Assembly (NCBI GenBank): GCA_016787065.1 | Contig: JAEUVD010000012.1 | Span: 1 to 53,836, forward strand | Direction of reading: 5' to 3' | DNA from: Chitinophagaceae bacterium | Lineage (GTDB): Bacteria > Bacteroidota > Bacteroidia > Chitinophagales > Chitinophagaceae | DNA length: 53,836 nt | Shown here: in pieces, positions 17,344-25,983 of the stretch | Layout of the letters: each line of letters starts with the position of its first letter | Numbering within the stretch: the stretch's first letter is position 1 | Notes under the pieces: generated by a model | Database searches by the model: none | Seen by the model: only the letters and a program-made list of their open reading frames with translations | Told to the model about the DNA's origin: nothing | Made by a program: the position numbers and the translations under genes

Positions 17344-17976
17344 CTAAACACCTGTCCATGCAGCTGGGTTAGCCCGCCAATTTTCGAGCAAGGCAAGTTG
17401 ATCTTCTTGTATGGTACCATGCTCTAAAGCAAATTGGGTAAGTGCTGTATAGTTACTCAAACTTAGCGTGCGTATGCCGGCTTGATCGAATACATTTTTC
17501 GCAACATCAAAGCCATAAGTAAATACAGAACAAAGTCCTTCAATGGTTGCCCCTGCAGAAAGCAATGCTTCCACAGCTTCCATACTACTTTTGCCGGTTG
17601 AAATGAGATCTTCGATAACAACAACTTTCGCTTGGTCGGGAAGTACCCCTTCAATTTGATTTCCTAAACCATGTTCTTTGGGTTTAGAACGAACATATAC
17701 GAACGGCAAGCTTAGCAAATCTGCTACCAACATACCATGCGGAATGCCGGCAGTGGCAACCCCTGCAATGCAATTGGCATCCGGAAATTCGCTAAAAACC
17801 AAGTTGGTTAATTCACTTTTTATAAAATCGCGAATGTGAGGGTAGGAGAGCAATTTGCGGTTATCGCAATAAATTGGACTTTTCCAGCCACTAGCCCAAG
17901 TATAAGGATTTTGTATATTTAATTTTACTGCGTTTATTTGCAATAGTTTTTCCGCAACAGCAAGTTCTCGCTTCAT
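17344..17976 (-). CDS. pyrE: Orotate phosphoribosyltransferase
   Basis: The protein has 210 residues and makes orotidine 5'-phosphate from orotate and PRPP in pyrimidine synthesis. The PRPP loop is VVVIEDLISTGKSS. NPYTWASGWKSPIYCDNR and YVRSKPKEHGLGNQIEG are family signatures. ATG 17976 is preferred over GTG 17985, since the GTG overlaps the exact -7 box at 17985-17992. The gene is divergent from the NUDIX gene, with 46 bp between starts. Confidence 0.93.
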   Translation of the reverse strand: MKRELAVAEKLLQINAVKLNIQNPYTWASGWKSPIYCDNRKLLSYPHIRDFIKSELTNLVFSEFPDANCIAGVATAGIPHGMLVADLLSLPFVYVRSKPKEHGLGNQIEGVLPDQAKVVVIEDLISTGKSSMEAVEALLSAGATIEGLCSVFTYGFDVAKNVFDQAGIRTLSLSNYTALTQFALEHGTIQEDQLALLENWRANPAAWTGV

Positions 17977-17984
17977 AAGTTGCA

Positions 17985-18015
17985 CAAACCTACTATCTGA
18001 TTATTAATTATACAA
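17985..18015 (-). promoter_or_regulatory. Promoter TTG-N20-TAGGTTTG of pyrE
   Basis: On the minus strand the -33 TTG is at 18013-18015 and the -7 box TAGGTTTG at 17985-17992. The ATG follows 8 nt after the box. Confidence 0.6.
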
Positions 18016-18022
18016 CTATGCT

Positions 18023-18670
18023 ATGGTAAAAATCGTTTTGAACCATAAACGAATCTTTCTGACTTCCTGTTATTCTCCGGAAAAGATCTATGTAAAGAAG
18101 AATACAGCCATGATTTCTTTTGCACCGGATCAACAAAGGCTGGCGGATATTATTGACTTGTTTCTAGTTTCTGAATTCGATAATCTAATTATTGAAGATG
18201 TTATTGAATCTAGTTTAAATAAACTGAAAAGCATTTATACAACGGTTACTGCCGGCGGAGGTATTGTTCGTAATTATAAAAATGATTACTTATTTATTTA
18301 TCGTCACAAGATGTGGGATCTTCCAAAAGGTAAAATTGAAGAGTATGAATCCGTTTCAGCCGGTGCCTTACGCGAAGTGAGTGAAGAAACCGGACTACGA
18401 GAACTTAGTATTTTAGAAGATTTTACGCGTACTTATCATATGTATTTCGAAGGCGATTTGTTGCTGAAGGAAACACATTGGTTTTTAATGCAAGCGGAAG
18501 ATGTTTATTTACGACCACAACAAGCGGAAGGTATTACAAGAGCTATTTGGGTGCATCCGAATAATCTTTCGTTTCAATTTGCACGTACGTATGATTCTGT
18601 GTTAGATATTTTCAGGAAACTTGGCTATGATCGTAAAGGACAACGTAGAACTGGATTCAACAAAAAATGA
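18023..18670 (+). CDS. NUDIX hydrolase
   Basis: The protein has 215 residues. A non-NUDIX N-terminal region of about 70 residues precedes the domain. The NUDIX box is GKIEEYESVSAGALREVSEE followed by TGL (residues about 107-129), matching GX5EX7REUXEEXGU. LKETHWFLMQ follows as the typical beta-strand. It hydrolyses a nucleoside diphosphate linked to some other moiety; the substrate is unknown. A strong terminator begins 2 bp past the stop. Confidence 0.88.
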   Translation: MVKIVLNHKRIFLTSCYSPEKIYVKKNTAMISFAPDQQRLADIIDLFLVSEFDNLIIEDVIESSLNKLKSIYTTVTAGGGIVRNYKNDYLFIYRHKMWDLPKGKIEEYESVSAGALREVSEETGLRELSILEDFTRTYHMYFEGDLLLKETHWFLMQAEDVYLRPQQAEGITRAIWVHPNNLSFQFARTYDSVLDIFRKLGYDRKGQRRTGFNKK

Positions 18671-18671
18671 A

Positions 18672-18699
18672 AAAACCCATTTTGCAATGGGTTTTAATT
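18672..18699 (+). terminator. Terminator of the NUDIX gene
   Basis: AAAACCCATT (18672-18681) pairs perfectly with AATGGGTTTT (18686-18695) around a TTGC tetraloop, and the right arm ends in a T run. Confidence 0.8.
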
Positions 18700-18920
18700 G
18701 AAAAAGTCACATAAATAACCTACTGAGTGCAAATATATCTGTGGCCTTAGTATCTGGTCATTTTGAATGAGTATTCAGCACTTCTCAATGAGTATTTGGT
18801 AGTTATGAATTAGAATTTGGGAAAAAGACGTTTTTTCAGGAGTACACAGCGCAATTTTTATAATTCATTGATTTTCAGAGCCAAAAAATTATGGCACCGA
18901 GTAAGTTGTCAACAGGAAAT

Positions 18921-18947
18921 CGGGTTATTTTTTCTTTGAAATACCCG
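18921..18947 (-). terminator. Weak hairpin downstream of aspartokinase
   Basis: CGGGTTATT (18921-18929) can pair with AATACCCG (18940-18947) with one bulged T. It sits 23 bp beyond the lysC stop. The T tract is poor, so it may only stabilise the 3' end. Confidence 0.3.
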
Positions 18948-18969
18948 AAAATACTACATTAGTATTAGT

Positions 18970-20232
18970 TTATTTGGCAATTATTTGAATGGTCTGACGA
19001 GTTTTCTGCGTAAGCAACACGGTTCGGTTTTTAAGTTCTTCTCGTAAAACTTCCTGAGTATAATGACGAACCGTAAATAAAAACAGGTCTTCATTGCGCT
19101 TTACTAAGTACTCTTGTTCCAAATCAGATAATAAGGCTTCCAGTTTGTCAAAAACCGGATCAATACAAGCAATAAAACTGATAGCTGCATTTTGAATCAA
19201 GTTGATTTTTACCCGATGTTGATGAAACAATCGGTAAATTTTACTGAGGTTATCTTCGGTAATAAAAGAATAATCCCTGGTTCGAACATCAAGTAAAATT
19301 TGATGTTGTTTCAAAACCATAATGGGCGGGTATTGAATCGTTTGGTCGGTATTATGAATTTTGGTGCCCGGTAAACTCGGATCAAGAAAGCATTTCACAT
19401 AAAGCGGAATGTTCTTATTATGTAGGGGCTTGATCGTTTTAGGATGAATTACTTGAGCGCCGTAAAAAGCCATTTCGATAACTTCATGGAAGGTAATTTC
19501 AGGTATAGCAGTTGTATTCGGAAAAATTTTAGGGTCGGCATTTAGTAAACTCGGTACATCCTTCCAAATAGCAACATATTCGGCATCCAACATATTGGCA
19601 AAAATTGCTGCGGTGTAATCACTACCTTCCCGTCCGAGCGTAGTAGAGTTATTGTCTGCACTACTCCCAATAAATCCTTGCGTTATAACCACCTGATTGT
19701 CGACAAAAGCAGGTTTAACGGTTCGGTTTACTTGTTCCTGCGTTTGATTCCAATGCACTTGAGCTTCACGATATTCTTCACCGGTTTTTATAATAGATCG
19801 GGCATCGAGCCAAGTTATGCTGCTTTTTGTTTTCAGATAGGCATGAATGATAGAGGTAGAAAGTAACTCGCCTATACAAACAATTTGATCGTATAAGTAA
19901 TTTTTATCCTTGCCATCTTGCTCGGAAAGGGTCCATTCAATTTCAGTGAAAAACTGGTCTAAGGTTTGTTCTAAATGCGTATCGCTTTGTTGAAGCAGTT
20001 CTCTGGCATAGCTTTCATGATCTTGTTTAAGTTCCTGAACTAATTTCAACGACTCCTCTAAATTACCTTCCTGACGGGCGAAAACAATCTTTTCCAAGGC
20101 ATTGGTAGTTTTACCTTTCGCCGAAACAATCAACATTATTTTCTGATCGGGATACAGCGATAGAATATCTCCTAATCGTTTAGCCCGTTCAACGGTTTCA
20201 ATAGAGGCGCCACCAAACTTAAATACCAGCAT
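18970..20232 (-). CDS. lysC: Aspartate kinase
   Basis: The protein has 420 residues. It phosphorylates aspartate in the first step of Lys, Thr, Met and diaminopimelate synthesis. KFGGASI at the start is the kinase signature (usually KFGGTS), and TTLGREGSDYTAA and WKDVPSLLNADPK are the substrate and nucleotide motifs. Residues from about 300 carry ACT-like regulatory strands. It is monofunctional, with no homoserine dehydrogenase fused. Upstream on the same strand lie a small membrane protein gene, plsY and prmA, though the gaps make a single operon unlikely. Confidence 0.9.
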   Translation of the reverse strand: MLVFKFGGASIETVERAKRLGDILSLYPDQKIMLIVSAKGKTTNALEKIVFARQEGNLEESLKLVQELKQDHESYARELLQQSDTHLEQTLDQFFTEIEWTLSEQDGKDKNYLYDQIVCIGELLSTSIIHAYLKTKSSITWLDARSIIKTGEEYREAQVHWNQTQEQVNRTVKPAFVDNQVVITQGFIGSSADNNSTTLGREGSDYTAAIFANMLDAEYVAIWKDVPSLLNADPKIFPNTTAIPEITFHEVIEMAFYGAQVIHPKTIKPLHNKNIPLYVKCFLDPSLPGTKIHNTDQTIQYPPIMVLKQHQILLDVRTRDYSFITEDNLSKIYRLFHQHRVKINLIQNAAISFIACIDPVFDKLEALLSDLEQEYLVKRNEDLFLFTVRHYTQEVLREELKNRTVLLTQKTRQTIQIIAK

Positions 20233-20294
20233 GTTTGAAATTTGCTGCGAAAATAAGGGAGGAAAACTTAGAAATTATTTATTCAACTACCGCA

Positions 20295-20570
20295 TTAATT
20301 TCCGGAGAAGAGTAACAGACAGAACACAAATACAATTTCTGCAAAAATCAAAGCCAGCATTCCGTAGCTTAACTTATTAAGTAGAATTTTTGTGTTTTTA
20401 GCTGTTTCGGAGTAGGTGCCTGAAATTGAAATTTTACTGTACCAGAAAAAGTTATGAATGTTAAATCGAATACGCTTCTGATTCAGGAAAAATAAGGATG
20501 CCTTCCACACTGCAAGCAACGTGATTAACGCAAAGCATACGTAAATAGAATCATTTAATACCACCAGCAT
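20295..20570 (-). CDS. Small two-helix membrane protein, unknown
   Basis: The protein has 91 residues and two predicted membrane helices (about 8-29 and 68-88). They are joined by a basic loop, which begins NQKRIRFNIHNFFWYSK and is likely cytoplasmic. I do not recognise a family. Its length, clean start, separate spacing from its neighbours and hydropathy favour a real gene over a chance frame. The terminator-like hairpin at 20681-20705 separates it from plsY upstream. Confidence 0.5.
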   Translation of the reverse strand: MLVVLNDSIYVCFALITLLAVWKASLFFLNQKRIRFNIHNFFWYSKISISGTYSETAKNTKILLNKLSYGMLALIFAEIVFVFCLLLFSGN

Positions 20571-20680
20571 AGTATTTACAATTTATTTTAAGAAATAGGT
20601 TATACATCTATTTCATGATTGATAAGGTAGTAGTAGGTATTAAATGTGACTTTCTCAATCGAACGCCAAAGTAGACTTAA

Positions 20681-20717
20681 ACCCGAAAAATACCAAGTTT
20701 CGGGTCGTATTTTTTTT
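20681..20717 (-). terminator. Hairpin terminator downstream of plsY
   Basis: ACCCGAAA (20681-20688) pairs perfectly with TTTCGGGT (20698-20705) 31 bp past the plsY stop. On the minus strand an A run precedes the stem and a short TTTAA follows. A T run on the plus strand means it could work in either direction. Confidence 0.5.
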
Positions 20718-20735
20718 ATTCAAATATTTTAAATA

Positions 20736-21359
20736 TTATTTCTTACCAAACAAGGGAATCTTACTTTCATTTCCTTGCAACAACCGTCCAATATTTTTAT
20801 GATGAGTTAAAACCACCATAATTGCTGTTACCAAAGCAAATACGCGGTACATAATTTCATGTTCTTTGAAGATGAAAAAGATTAAAATTGGAAAGGCTAC
20901 ACTCGCGGTTATTGAACTTAACGATACATAACGGGTTAAAAACAACATAATAAAGAAAACCACGATTAAGCTTCCGGCAACAGTAGGTTGAATGGCTAAA
21001 ATCATTCCGAACAGGGTGGCTATACCTTTACCTCCTTTAAAATTCGCCCAAATAGGAAAAACATGACCAACTACCGCGGCAATACCCAGAATCACTTGAA
21101 AATTAGTAAGTGCTTCATTACTGAATTGGTACTTTACCATAAAGTAGGCCAAATCAACCGCTATAAAACCCTTTACACAGTCGACCAGAAATACAAACAT
21201 ACCGGCCTTCTTACCTAGAACACGGAATGTGTTTGTGGCTCCTGCGTTACCGCTACCATAATTTCGTATATCAATGTTGAAGAAGTATTTGCTAACCCAA
21301 ACTGCTGTTGGAATTGATCCAATGAGATAGGCGAGAATGATTAAAATGAGTTCCTGCAT
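20736..21359 (-). CDS. plsY: Acyl-phosphate:glycerol-3-phosphate acyltransferase PlsY
   Basis: This 207-residue inner-membrane enzyme transfers acyl chains from acyl-phosphate to glycerol 3-phosphate, the first step of phospholipid synthesis. Its three cytoplasmic active-site motifs are present: GSIPTAVWVSK, GSGNAGATNTFRVLGKKAG and FKGGKGIAT. Five membrane helices are evident. prmA lies 50 bp upstream on the same strand. Confidence 0.94.
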   Translation of the reverse strand: MQELILIILAYLIGSIPTAVWVSKYFFNIDIRNYGSGNAGATNTFRVLGKKAGMFVFLVDCVKGFIAVDLAYFMVKYQFSNEALTNFQVILGIAAVVGHVFPIWANFKGGKGIATLFGMILAIQPTVAGSLIVVFFIMLFLTRYVSLSSITASVAFPILIFFIFKEHEIMYRVFALVTAIMVVLTHHKNIGRLLQGNESKIPLFGKK

Positions 21360-21409
21360 CGAGTGAATTTAGTCTGCTAAGGAGAGCGAATATAATCTAG
21401 TCGCTTTGT

Positions 21410-22237
21410 TTATGCAAGAGGAGAGGCCTCTTTAATAACTTTTAAACACATCCAACCGGCGCAAATTTCTTTAGAAACGTAACGTAATTGTTGTGCGTTA
21501 CAGCTCTCAAGTATTGAATTTAGGTCGCTTTCAAGAATTCCGCTCAGCAATAAAACCCCTCCAGGGTTCATGCGTTGTTCGATAGCAGCCATGTTTTCTT
21601 TGAGAATATTGAGGTTAATGTTAGCTAAAATAAGGTCAAAGCTTTCATGTAACGAATCAATATTTCCTAGAGCAAAGCTGCAAGCCGTTTGGTTCAAAGC
21701 GGCATTTTCTTCCGAGTTTTCTATACACCAATCGTCGATATCTATACCTAGCACATAGGTTGCCCCTTTTTTAGCTGCCAAAATAGCCAAAACACCGGTG
21801 CCACAGCCATAATCCAATACGCGTTTTTCTGAACAGTCTTCTTGAAGAATAGCTTTTAACATCATTTGGGTGGTAGCATGATGCCCTGTTCCGAAACTCA
21901 TTTTTGGCGTAATAATAAGTTCCCAAGTAAAGTTTGGTGCGGGTGGATGAAACGAGGCTCGTACAATAATGTCATTTCCGATGGTAATTGGTTGAAACCC
22001 TGATTCCCACACTTGATTCCAGTTTTGTTGCGCTATTGTTTTCTGTTCAAACGTAAGTTGATGTTGTTCACATAGCGCTTGAATTTCTTCGAAGGGGAAG
22101 GCATCCTCCTGATAACAGAGCGAAAGCAAATTATCTTGTATTTCGGATCCAATAAAACCGGTTTCTTCCAAATACGCAGTAATTATTTCTGATTGTTCTT
22201 CCGAAGACACCCTAAAATCAAGCTGTATAAAGTTCAT
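21410..22237 (-). CDS. prmA: Ribosomal protein L11 methyltransferase PrmA
   Basis: The protein has 275 residues and trimethylates lysines of ribosomal protein L11 with SAM. An N-terminal substrate-recognition domain is followed by the Rossmann methyltransferase fold. Seen: KMSFGTGHHATTQMML (family signature), VLDYGCGTGVLAILAAKKGA (SAM loop), IDIDDW, and LANINLNIL as the NxN catalytic region. The ATG is 4 nt downstream of TACATTCG. It is divergent from the CPBP protease gene, with 41 bp between starts. Confidence 0.93.
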   Translation of the reverse strand: MNFIQLDFRVSSEEQSEIITAYLEETGFIGSEIQDNLLSLCYQEDAFPFEEIQALCEQHQLTFEQKTIAQQNWNQVWESGFQPITIGNDIIVRASFHPPAPNFTWELIITPKMSFGTGHHATTQMMLKAILQEDCSEKRVLDYGCGTGVLAILAAKKGATYVLGIDIDDWCIENSEENAALNQTACSFALGNIDSLHESFDLILANINLNILKENMAAIEQRMNPGGVLLLSGILESDLNSILESCNAQQLRYVSKEICAGWMCLKVIKEASPLA

Positions 22238-22241
22238 GCAA

Positions 22242-22249
22242 CGAATGTA
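22242..22249 (-). promoter_or_regulatory. -7 box TACATTCG, 4 nt before prmA ATG
   Basis: It has one mismatch to TAnnTTTG on the minus strand. The 4-nt spacing to ATG 22237 implies a leaderless message. Confidence 0.4.
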
Positions 22250-22258
22250 AATAAATAA

Positions 22259-22266
22259 TAGTTTTG
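22259..22266 (+). promoter_or_regulatory. -7 box TAGTTTTG of the CPBP-DUF2007-cdsA operon
   Basis: This is an exact TAnnTTTG 12 nt before ATG 22279. It lies back to back with the prmA box, so the two promoters share about 40 bp. Confidence 0.5.
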
Positions 22267-22278
22267 CGCCGTCCCTGA

Positions 22279-23199
22279 ATGTTCAACAGATATCTCACAT
22301 ATTATAGTGCAGCTACACAATTTGTAATTTTTTGTGCTTTATTGTCGATGGGTTTTTTAATTGGTGGTTTCTTTTTTGAAAGCAGCGTTTCTCGATTCTT
22401 AAATATTAAAGGGGAGGATGTTCAGCAACTTACCAATATTAAACCAGCCATGGCCGCAACGTTGCGTTGGATATTACCGGTTTCAAATTTTCTTATTCTA
22501 TTCGTTCCTGCCTTGGTGTTTTCTTATTTAGCCTATCCAAAACCAACAGAGTATTTAGGGGTGAAAAAAAAGAACTTGCCCATTTTTATAACACTTGCGT
22601 TGTTGTGGTTCGTTTGCTCATTACCATTTTCAAGTTGGTTGGAACGTTGGAATGCCCTCTTGCCATGGGTGCAACAATTTGAGAAAAGCAGTGATCACCT
22701 CGATCAATTAGGTACTTCGATGTTAAACCTACATAGTTCGGGCGATCTTTTACTCAACTTGTTTTTCATTGCCTTGCTTCCGGCTATCATTGAGGAAGTT
22801 TTTTTTAGAGGTTGTTTACAACAGCTCTTATTGAATTGGCTTAAAGGCAAAGAGTATTTGGTTATTGTTCTGGTAGCCTTAATTTTCTCCGCTTTTCACA
22901 TGCAAATGAGTGCGTTTTTGCCAAGATTTTTTCTCGGGCTATTACTTGGTTTAACTTATTTCTGGAGTGCTAACCTTTGGAATAGTATTCTTATTCACTT
23001 CATAAATAATGCCTTGATTGTTGTTTTATTTAATTTACAGCAACGCGGAAAAATTCATATCAACTTGCAGCAACTACCGGATGTGCCTTGGTTTTTTGCT
23101 TTAGGGAGTTTGTTATTTTCTATAGCGATTGGGTTATGGTTTTATAAGAAGAAATTAAGTTTTAACGTGTATCAATTGAAAGAAGAAGAACCTGCATAA
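22279..23199 (+). CDS. CPBP-family intramembrane metalloprotease
   Basis: The protein has 306 residues with about eight membrane helices. The CPBP (CAAX protease/bacteriocin-processing, Abi) motifs are present: EEVFFRGCLQQ (Glu-Glu and Arg, about 175-185), FSAFHM (His) and HFINNALIV (His-x-x-x-Asn). It is predicted to cleave a peptide within the membrane; the substrate is unknown. It is followed after 10 bp by a DUF2007 gene and then by cdsA, a combination I recall from other Bacteroidota. Confidence 0.87.
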   Translation: MFNRYLTYYSAATQFVIFCALLSMGFLIGGFFFESSVSRFLNIKGEDVQQLTNIKPAMAATLRWILPVSNFLILFVPALVFSYLAYPKPTEYLGVKKKNLPIFITLALLWFVCSLPFSSWLERWNALLPWVQQFEKSSDHLDQLGTSMLNLHSSGDLLLNLFFIALLPAIIEEVFFRGCLQQLLLNWLKGKEYLVIVLVALIFSAFHMQMSAFLPRFFLGLLLGLTYFWSANLWNSILIHFINNALIVVLFNLQQRGKIHINLQQLPDVPWFFALGSLLFSIAIGLWFYKKKLSFNVYQLKEEEPA

Positions 23200-23209
23200 A
23201 AATACAAAA

Positions 23210-23422
23210 ATGAATCAGCAAATAAATTGGAAATGTGTTTATAAAACTAATAGCGAATTTGCAGCGAATGCGTTAAAAGGTAATTTGGAGCATGCAGGAT
23301 TGAATCCGGTTGTGGTGAATAAACGGGATAGTTCATTCACTATTGGTTATGTGGAAATTCATGTGCCGGAAGACCAAGAAGCAGAAGCATTATTATTGGT
23401 AGAAGATTTAAACGACGAATAA
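23210..23422 (+). CDS. DUF2007 small protein
   Basis: This 70-residue cytoplasmic protein has NWKCVYKTNSEFAANALKGN at the start and a later EHAGLNPVVVNKRDS, typical of DUF2007 (called 'putative signal transducing protein'). The fold is ferredoxin-like. Its function is unproven. The position between a CPBP protease gene (10-bp gap) and cdsA (1-bp gap) suggests a membrane-lipid or envelope-related role. Confidence 0.8.
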   Translation: MNQQINWKCVYKTNSEFAANALKGNLEHAGLNPVVVNKRDSSFTIGYVEIHVPEDQEAEALLLVEDLNDE

Positions 23423-23423
23423 G

Positions 23424-24251
23424 GTGGCTTTTAACGTACAAACCTTTCTTACTCGATTAGGTAGCGCCGCTGTATTTGCTGCACTCATGCTTATAGGTTT
23501 ATTATGGAATCAGCTTGCCTTCGTTGGATTATTCTTTATCGTCAATTTTCTTTGTTTGAAAGAGTATATTGTTCTAACCGAAAAAATTGTACAGCATTCT
23601 TTTTCAAGAAATGAGAAGGCTAATTTTATTTTGGTTGGAATTGGTGTTTTTTTACTCATCGCCATTCTTCCATTCGGAAAGAATTATCCGGTTTGGTTAT
23701 TCCAAAGAGCATTTTATTATTTGCTCGGCATGGTAATTGGCTCAACGTTATTGTTCTTTTATTTTAAACGTAGTTCGAAAAGTTATTATTTGCTAAGTGG
23801 TATTGGCTATGTGTCGATAGCCCTTGGTTTGTTAGTGCAACTTCGATACACCGATTATATTTTACCGATTGCATTAATACTTATGATTTGGATGAATGAT
23901 ACCCTTGCGTATCTCTGCGGGTCGTTCTTTGGGAAGCGTCCATTTTTTCCGTCTATCTCACCGAAGAAAACTATAGAAGGAACACTTGGTGGTATACTCT
24001 TTACGATGGCCTTAGCCTGGGTTTGGTTTCATTTTTATGGAAGTTATAGTTTACTGCAATGGATCAGTATTGCCGCTATTGCTTCTATAATTGGCACTAT
24101 TGGCGATCTTGCTGAATCTAAACTTAAACGTATGGCCGGCGTTAAGGACTCCGGTTCTATCATGCCAGGTCATGGTGGAGCCCTCGATCGTTTCGACTCG
24201 CTTATTTTAGCAGCACCGGTTACGTTTCTCTATGCCTTGATTTGCTTATAA
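23424..24251 (+). CDS. cdsA: Phosphatidate cytidylyltransferase CdsA
   Basis: The protein has 275 residues and makes CDP-diacylglycerol from phosphatidate and CTP in the inner membrane. The start is GTG 23424, one base after the DUF2007 stop. Seven or eight membrane helices are visible. The catalytic segments are FFPSISPKKTIEGTLGG and the family signature GDLAESKLKRMAGVKDSGS followed by MPGHGGALDRFDSL. It is last in the operon with the CPBP protease and DUF2007. Confidence 0.93.
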   Translation: MAFNVQTFLTRLGSAAVFAALMLIGLLWNQLAFVGLFFIVNFLCLKEYIVLTEKIVQHSFSRNEKANFILVGIGVFLLIAILPFGKNYPVWLFQRAFYYLLGMVIGSTLLFFYFKRSSKSYYLLSGIGYVSIALGLLVQLRYTDYILPIALILMIWMNDTLAYLCGSFFGKRPFFPSISPKKTIEGTLGGILFTMALAWVWFHFYGSYSLLQWISIAAIASIIGTIGDLAESKLKRMAGVKDSGSIMPGHGGALDRFDSLILAAPVTFLYALICL

Positions 24252-24278
24252 CAAGCGCACTCGTTTTTATTTGATACC

Positions 24279-24307
24279 TTGCTATCCATCTGAATGCCTT
24301 ACTTTTG
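24279..24307 (+). promoter_or_regulatory. Promoter TTG-N18-TACTTTTG of the delta-60 repeat gene
   Basis: TTG at 24279-24281 and the exact -7 box TACTTTTG at 24300-24307 lie 26 nt before ATG 24334. Confidence 0.6.
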
Positions 24308-24333
24308 ATTCATTCAATGTTTAAATCGGTTTA

Positions 24334-25983
24334 ATGAAATTCAATATATCGTTCTTACCTATTCTTTTCTTTTTATTTATCATCGGGTGGTCGAAATTTT
24401 TAACAGCACAAAACTTACGAGTCGATTCTACTTTTGGGGTTCAAGGCGTAATGAAAATCGCGAGCACGGATTCATTTTGTATGACTGTTCCGGTATTTGA
24501 TTTCTCAACAAAAATTAGAGCAATACATAATGTGTATGACCCTGCACAAACAGGATTGAATTATCAAGGGGCTATTCAATTTAAATCAAACGGACTTGAA
24601 ATAGACACTTCGTTTTCTGCGGATGGTATTTCAAACTATACACTGGGTTCGTTCAACGCGGCATTCATTAATGCTAACTCGGCTTATGACTTGAAAACGT
24701 TGAAAGATGCTAGAATACTACTCGCCGGTCGACGAAAATCAAATGCGATCCCCTCTATCTATCAATCAACTATTGTTTGCATGAAGTCGAATGGCTTGAT
24801 AGATTCTTCCTTTGCTACCAACGGAAGGTTTATTTATAATCATCTTGATCTAGAAAGTCGCGCTAACGAGATTCATCAAAATAAGGAGAACGACCGTATT
24901 CTAGTTCATGCCACATCGGGTAATTATGAGCATAATTATATACTAGCCTTTAAATTAAACGGCACACTGGATTCAGCTTTCGGAGTAAATGGTAAATCGT
25001 ATTGGTATGCCTTACATGAATCGGGAGAAATCGCTTTAAACTACAAACCGTTGTTTGACAAAACCGAAGCAATATTCATTTATCGCTCCGTGTATGATTC
25101 TGTAAGCTATAATTTTAAACGGAACGAATGGCTTAAACTGAAATCGAACGGATTTCCGGATAGTAGTTTTGGAATACAGGGCATTCAAAAAATGGATACA
25201 AATATTCTTGCTAATTCGGCCTTCATTACACCAAACGATTTTCAAACTAACTGCATCGATAACTTAGGTAATTTGTATGTGTTAGGTGCAATGAAAAACA
25301 ATCCGCATCAGGCTTTGCTTAAATTCAAATCAAACGGACGGATCGACTCAAGTTTTGCAACACAAGGCATTTTTGATATTCCATTAATTCCGGATACTAC
25401 CTATTATAATGAGCAACGATTTTATTGCACAGCTAGTGTTCAGGATGGTTCGATACTTTTGGCTGGTGATGTATTAGATACCAATTCAAACAATAAAATT
25501 GATGGTGCCATTTTGCGCCTACGCTATAATGGTAAACCAGATTCATCTTTTTTTCAAAACGGTTTTTTCTATCGTGATTTGAATAATTATAATCAAGATG
25601 GTTTTCGTGAAATTCATTCCCCCGATTCGAACACTTTTTACTTTTGTGGTACCGCACATAAGTCGGCTCTAAACTATGCTCAATTTTATTTGGCTTTTAA
25701 AATGAAACTACTGCCGTTTGCACTCAATGTAAATACTAAAATGGAAGAAGAACCAATGAGAATATTTCCAAATCCGGTTACCAAAACTTTATATTGTTTA
25801 TCGAACAAAAGCATTGGATCGTATAAGTTGCTTACCATGTTTGGTCAGCCTTGTTCACAAGGTTTCGTGTCGTCGACTTCTTTTCAAGTTGATTGCTCCG
25901 GATTACATAGTGGTTACTACCTATTTGGTGTAGAGCAAAATGGTCGATGGTATTATTATCGAATACTAGTTCAACCTAATTAA
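24334..25983 (+). CDS. Secreted delta-60 repeat protein with T9SS sorting domain
   Basis: The protein has 549 residues and a signal peptide ending near LTAQN. At least seven delta-60 repeats are visible by their D-S-x-F-x-x-x-G core: VDSTFGVQGV, IDTSFSADGI, IDSSFATNGR, LDSAFGVNGK, PDSSFGIQGI, IDSSFATQGI, PDSSFFQNGF. Together they probably form a beta-propeller. Residues 475-549 are a type A T9SS sorting domain (MRIFPNPVTKTLYCLS, LHSGYYLFGVEQNG). It is predicted to be exported to the cell surface or medium. The binding partner is unknown. The stop overlaps that of galE by 3 bp. Confidence 0.87.
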   Translation: MKFNISFLPILFFLFIIGWSKFLTAQNLRVDSTFGVQGVMKIASTDSFCMTVPVFDFSTKIRAIHNVYDPAQTGLNYQGAIQFKSNGLEIDTSFSADGISNYTLGSFNAAFINANSAYDLKTLKDARILLAGRRKSNAIPSIYQSTIVCMKSNGLIDSSFATNGRFIYNHLDLESRANEIHQNKENDRILVHATSGNYEHNYILAFKLNGTLDSAFGVNGKSYWYALHESGEIALNYKPLFDKTEAIFIYRSVYDSVSYNFKRNEWLKLKSNGFPDSSFGIQGIQKMDTNILANSAFITPNDFQTNCIDNLGNLYVLGAMKNNPHQALLKFKSNGRIDSSFATQGIFDIPLIPDTTYYNEQRFYCTASVQDGSILLAGDVLDTNSNNKIDGAILRLRYNGKPDSSFFQNGFFYRDLNNYNQDGFREIHSPDSNTFYFCGTAHKSALNYAQFYLAFKMKLLPFALNVNTKMEEEPMRIFPNPVTKTLYCLSNKSIGSYKLLTMFGQPCSQGFVSSTSFQVDCSGLHSGYYLFGVEQNGRWYYYRILVQPN

